Made by a program: the position numbers and the translations under genes
Source: Pseudomonadota bacterium
Lineage (GTDB): Bacteria > Pseudomonadota > Alphaproteobacteria > UBA828 > JAPUJA01
Length of the DNA: 14,475 bases
Reading direction: 5' to 3'
Assembly (NCBI GenBank): GCA_027296525.1
Contig: JAPUJA010000191.1
Coordinates: forward strand, 1 to 14,475
In this document: positions 13,645 to 14,475 of the stretch, piece by piece
How the letters are laid out: each line of letters begins with the position of its first letter
Position numbering within the stretch: the stretch's first letter is position 1
The notes under the pieces: model-generated
Database searches by the model: none
Told to the model about the DNA's origin: nothing
The model's input: the letters and a program-made list of their open reading frames with translations, nothing else

Positions 13645-14475
13645 ATGGTGAGCCGGATGCTCACATTCGTCGAGGTCGCGCAAGCGATGCCCGACAAGCG
13701 CCCGGCGCCCGAGCGGCGCGCCGACTTCGACGAGATCTTCGGGGTCTTCGAGCCCGAGCGGGCGCGCGAGCAGGCGGCGCGCTGCTCGCAGTGCGGCATT
13801 CCGTTTTGCCAAGTCCACTGCCCGCTCCACAACAACATCCCCGACTGGCTCATGCTGGCGGCCGAGGGCCGCCTCGAGGAGGCCTACGAGGTGTCCTCGG
13901 CGACCAACAACATGCCCGAGGTGTGCGGCCGCATCTGCCCGCGCGATCGCCTGTGCGAGGGCAACTGCGTGATCGAGAAGGGCTTCGAGTCGGTGACCAT
14001 CGGAACCGTCGAGAGCTACATCACGGACACCGCCTTCGAGCGGGGCTGGGTCAAGCCGCCCACGCCGAGGGCCGAGCGCGCGCAATCCGTCGGCATCATC
14101 GGAGCGGGCCCGGCCGGGCTCACAACGGCCGAGGAGCTTCGGCGCAAGGGTTATGCCGTGCACGTCTATGACCGCTACGATCGCGTCGGCGGCCTGCTCG
14201 TCTACGGCATCCCGAACTTCAAGCTCGAGAAGTGGCTGGTGAAGCGCCGCGCCGACCTCCTCGAGGAGGCGGGCGTCGTCTTCCACCTCGGTTTCGAGGT
14301 GGGCAAGGACGCGAGTCTCGCCGAGCTTCGTGCCGAGCACGACGCGCTCCTGATCGCGACCGGCGCCTACAAGGAGCGCGACGCCAAGTTCCCGGGCGTG
14401 GGCCTGGGCAATGTCTTTCACGCCATGAGCTACTTGACGGCGAGCAACCGCAAGGGGCTGGGCGATGCGGTTCCG
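13645..14475 (+). CDS. gltD: Glutamate synthase small subunit GltD (partial, C-terminus off the right edge)
   Basis: GltD is the FAD- and iron-sulfur-containing beta subunit of NADPH-dependent glutamate synthase; it takes electrons from NADPH and passes them to GltB to make glutamate from glutamine and 2-oxoglutarate. The 277 codons present show two cysteine clusters: Cys47, Cys50, Cys55, Cys59 in CSQCGIPFCQVHC, and Cys94, Cys98, Cys104, Cys108 in CGRICPRDRLCEGNC. They are followed by the FAD-binding GAGPAG at 153-158 and the segment RVGGLLVYGIPNFKLEK. The NADPH-binding half lies beyond the edge. The start at 13645 gives MVSRMLTFVEVAQAMPDKR, which fits alphaproteobacterial homologues; a GGA lies 6 bases upstream and a GGGGG further up. 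gltB is not upstream, so gltD leads its own transcript here. Confidence 0.97.
   Translation, partial: MVSRMLTFVEVAQAMPDKRPAPERRADFDEIFGVFEPERAREQAARCSQCGIPFCQVHCPLHNNIPDWLMLAAEGRLEEAYEVSSATNNMPEVCGRICPRDRLCEGNCVIEKGFESVTIGTVESYITDTAFERGWVKPPTPRAERAQSVGIIGAGPAGLTTAEELRRKGYAVHVYDRYDRVGGLLVYGIPNFKLEKWLVKRRADLLEEAGVVFHLGFEVGKDASLAELRAEHDALLIATGAYKERDAKFPGVGLGNVFHAMSYLTASNRKGLGDAVP

Overview
The window is GC-rich chromosomal DNA from a Gram-negative bacterium, most likely an alphaproteobacterium related to the Rhodospirillales. The evidence is the gene order kdsD-lptC-lptA-lptB-rpoN-hpf-ptsN-hprK-rapZ, a truncated HPr kinase of the alphaproteobacterial kind, a short HRDC-less RNase D, and an NDUFA9-like SDR protein. 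The lineage is inferred from gene order and protein character only; no search was run.

Layout. (1) Positions 1-6815, minus strand: one long colinear gene set read right to left. It starts with Kdo precursor synthesis (kdsD) and the LPS transport genes lptC, lptA and lptB. It continues with sigma-54 (rpoN), a ribosome hibernation factor (hpf), the nitrogen-PTS EIIA (ptsN), HPr kinase (hprK) and the RNase adaptor rapZ, which runs off the left edge. Many junctions are ATGA overlaps or gaps of a few bases. A good sigma-70 promoter lies before kdsD, and a second one before hpf overlaps the rpoN stop codon. (2) 6816-7062: a structured intergenic region with a consensus sigma-54 site on the plus strand, a 55-base near-perfect hairpin and a run of mini-hairpins. 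(3) 7063-7803, minus strand: rnd preceded by tRNA-Leu(CAG). (4) 7947-8954, plus: an NDUFA9-like NAD(P)-binding protein. (5) 9046-12516: a LysR regulator divergent from a plus-strand row made of a Nu-class-like glutathione transferase gene (broken by an amber codon), an AhpD/CMD-family peroxidase-like protein and a quinone-oxidoreductase-like MDR protein. It looks like a redox or electrophile detoxification cassette. (6) 12537-13331, minus: uppP. (7) 13645 to the right edge, plus: gltD, preceded by an AT-rich regulatory region containing a perfect 9-bp inverted repeat.

How it fits together. The left block links outer-membrane building (Kdo, LPS transport) with the sigma-54/PTS-Ntr regulatory genes. 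uppP (lipid carrier recycling) and gltD (nitrogen assimilation) lie at the right edge and touch the same themes, but no link is shown. Most of the window is ordinary housekeeping sequence. The observations most worth a second look are the sigma-54 site just inside the leader of the operon that encodes sigma-54, the adjacent hairpin array, the amber-interrupted GST gene, the single-domain HPF, and the palindromes in two divergent promoter regions. I did not find a clearly new defence or mobile system.
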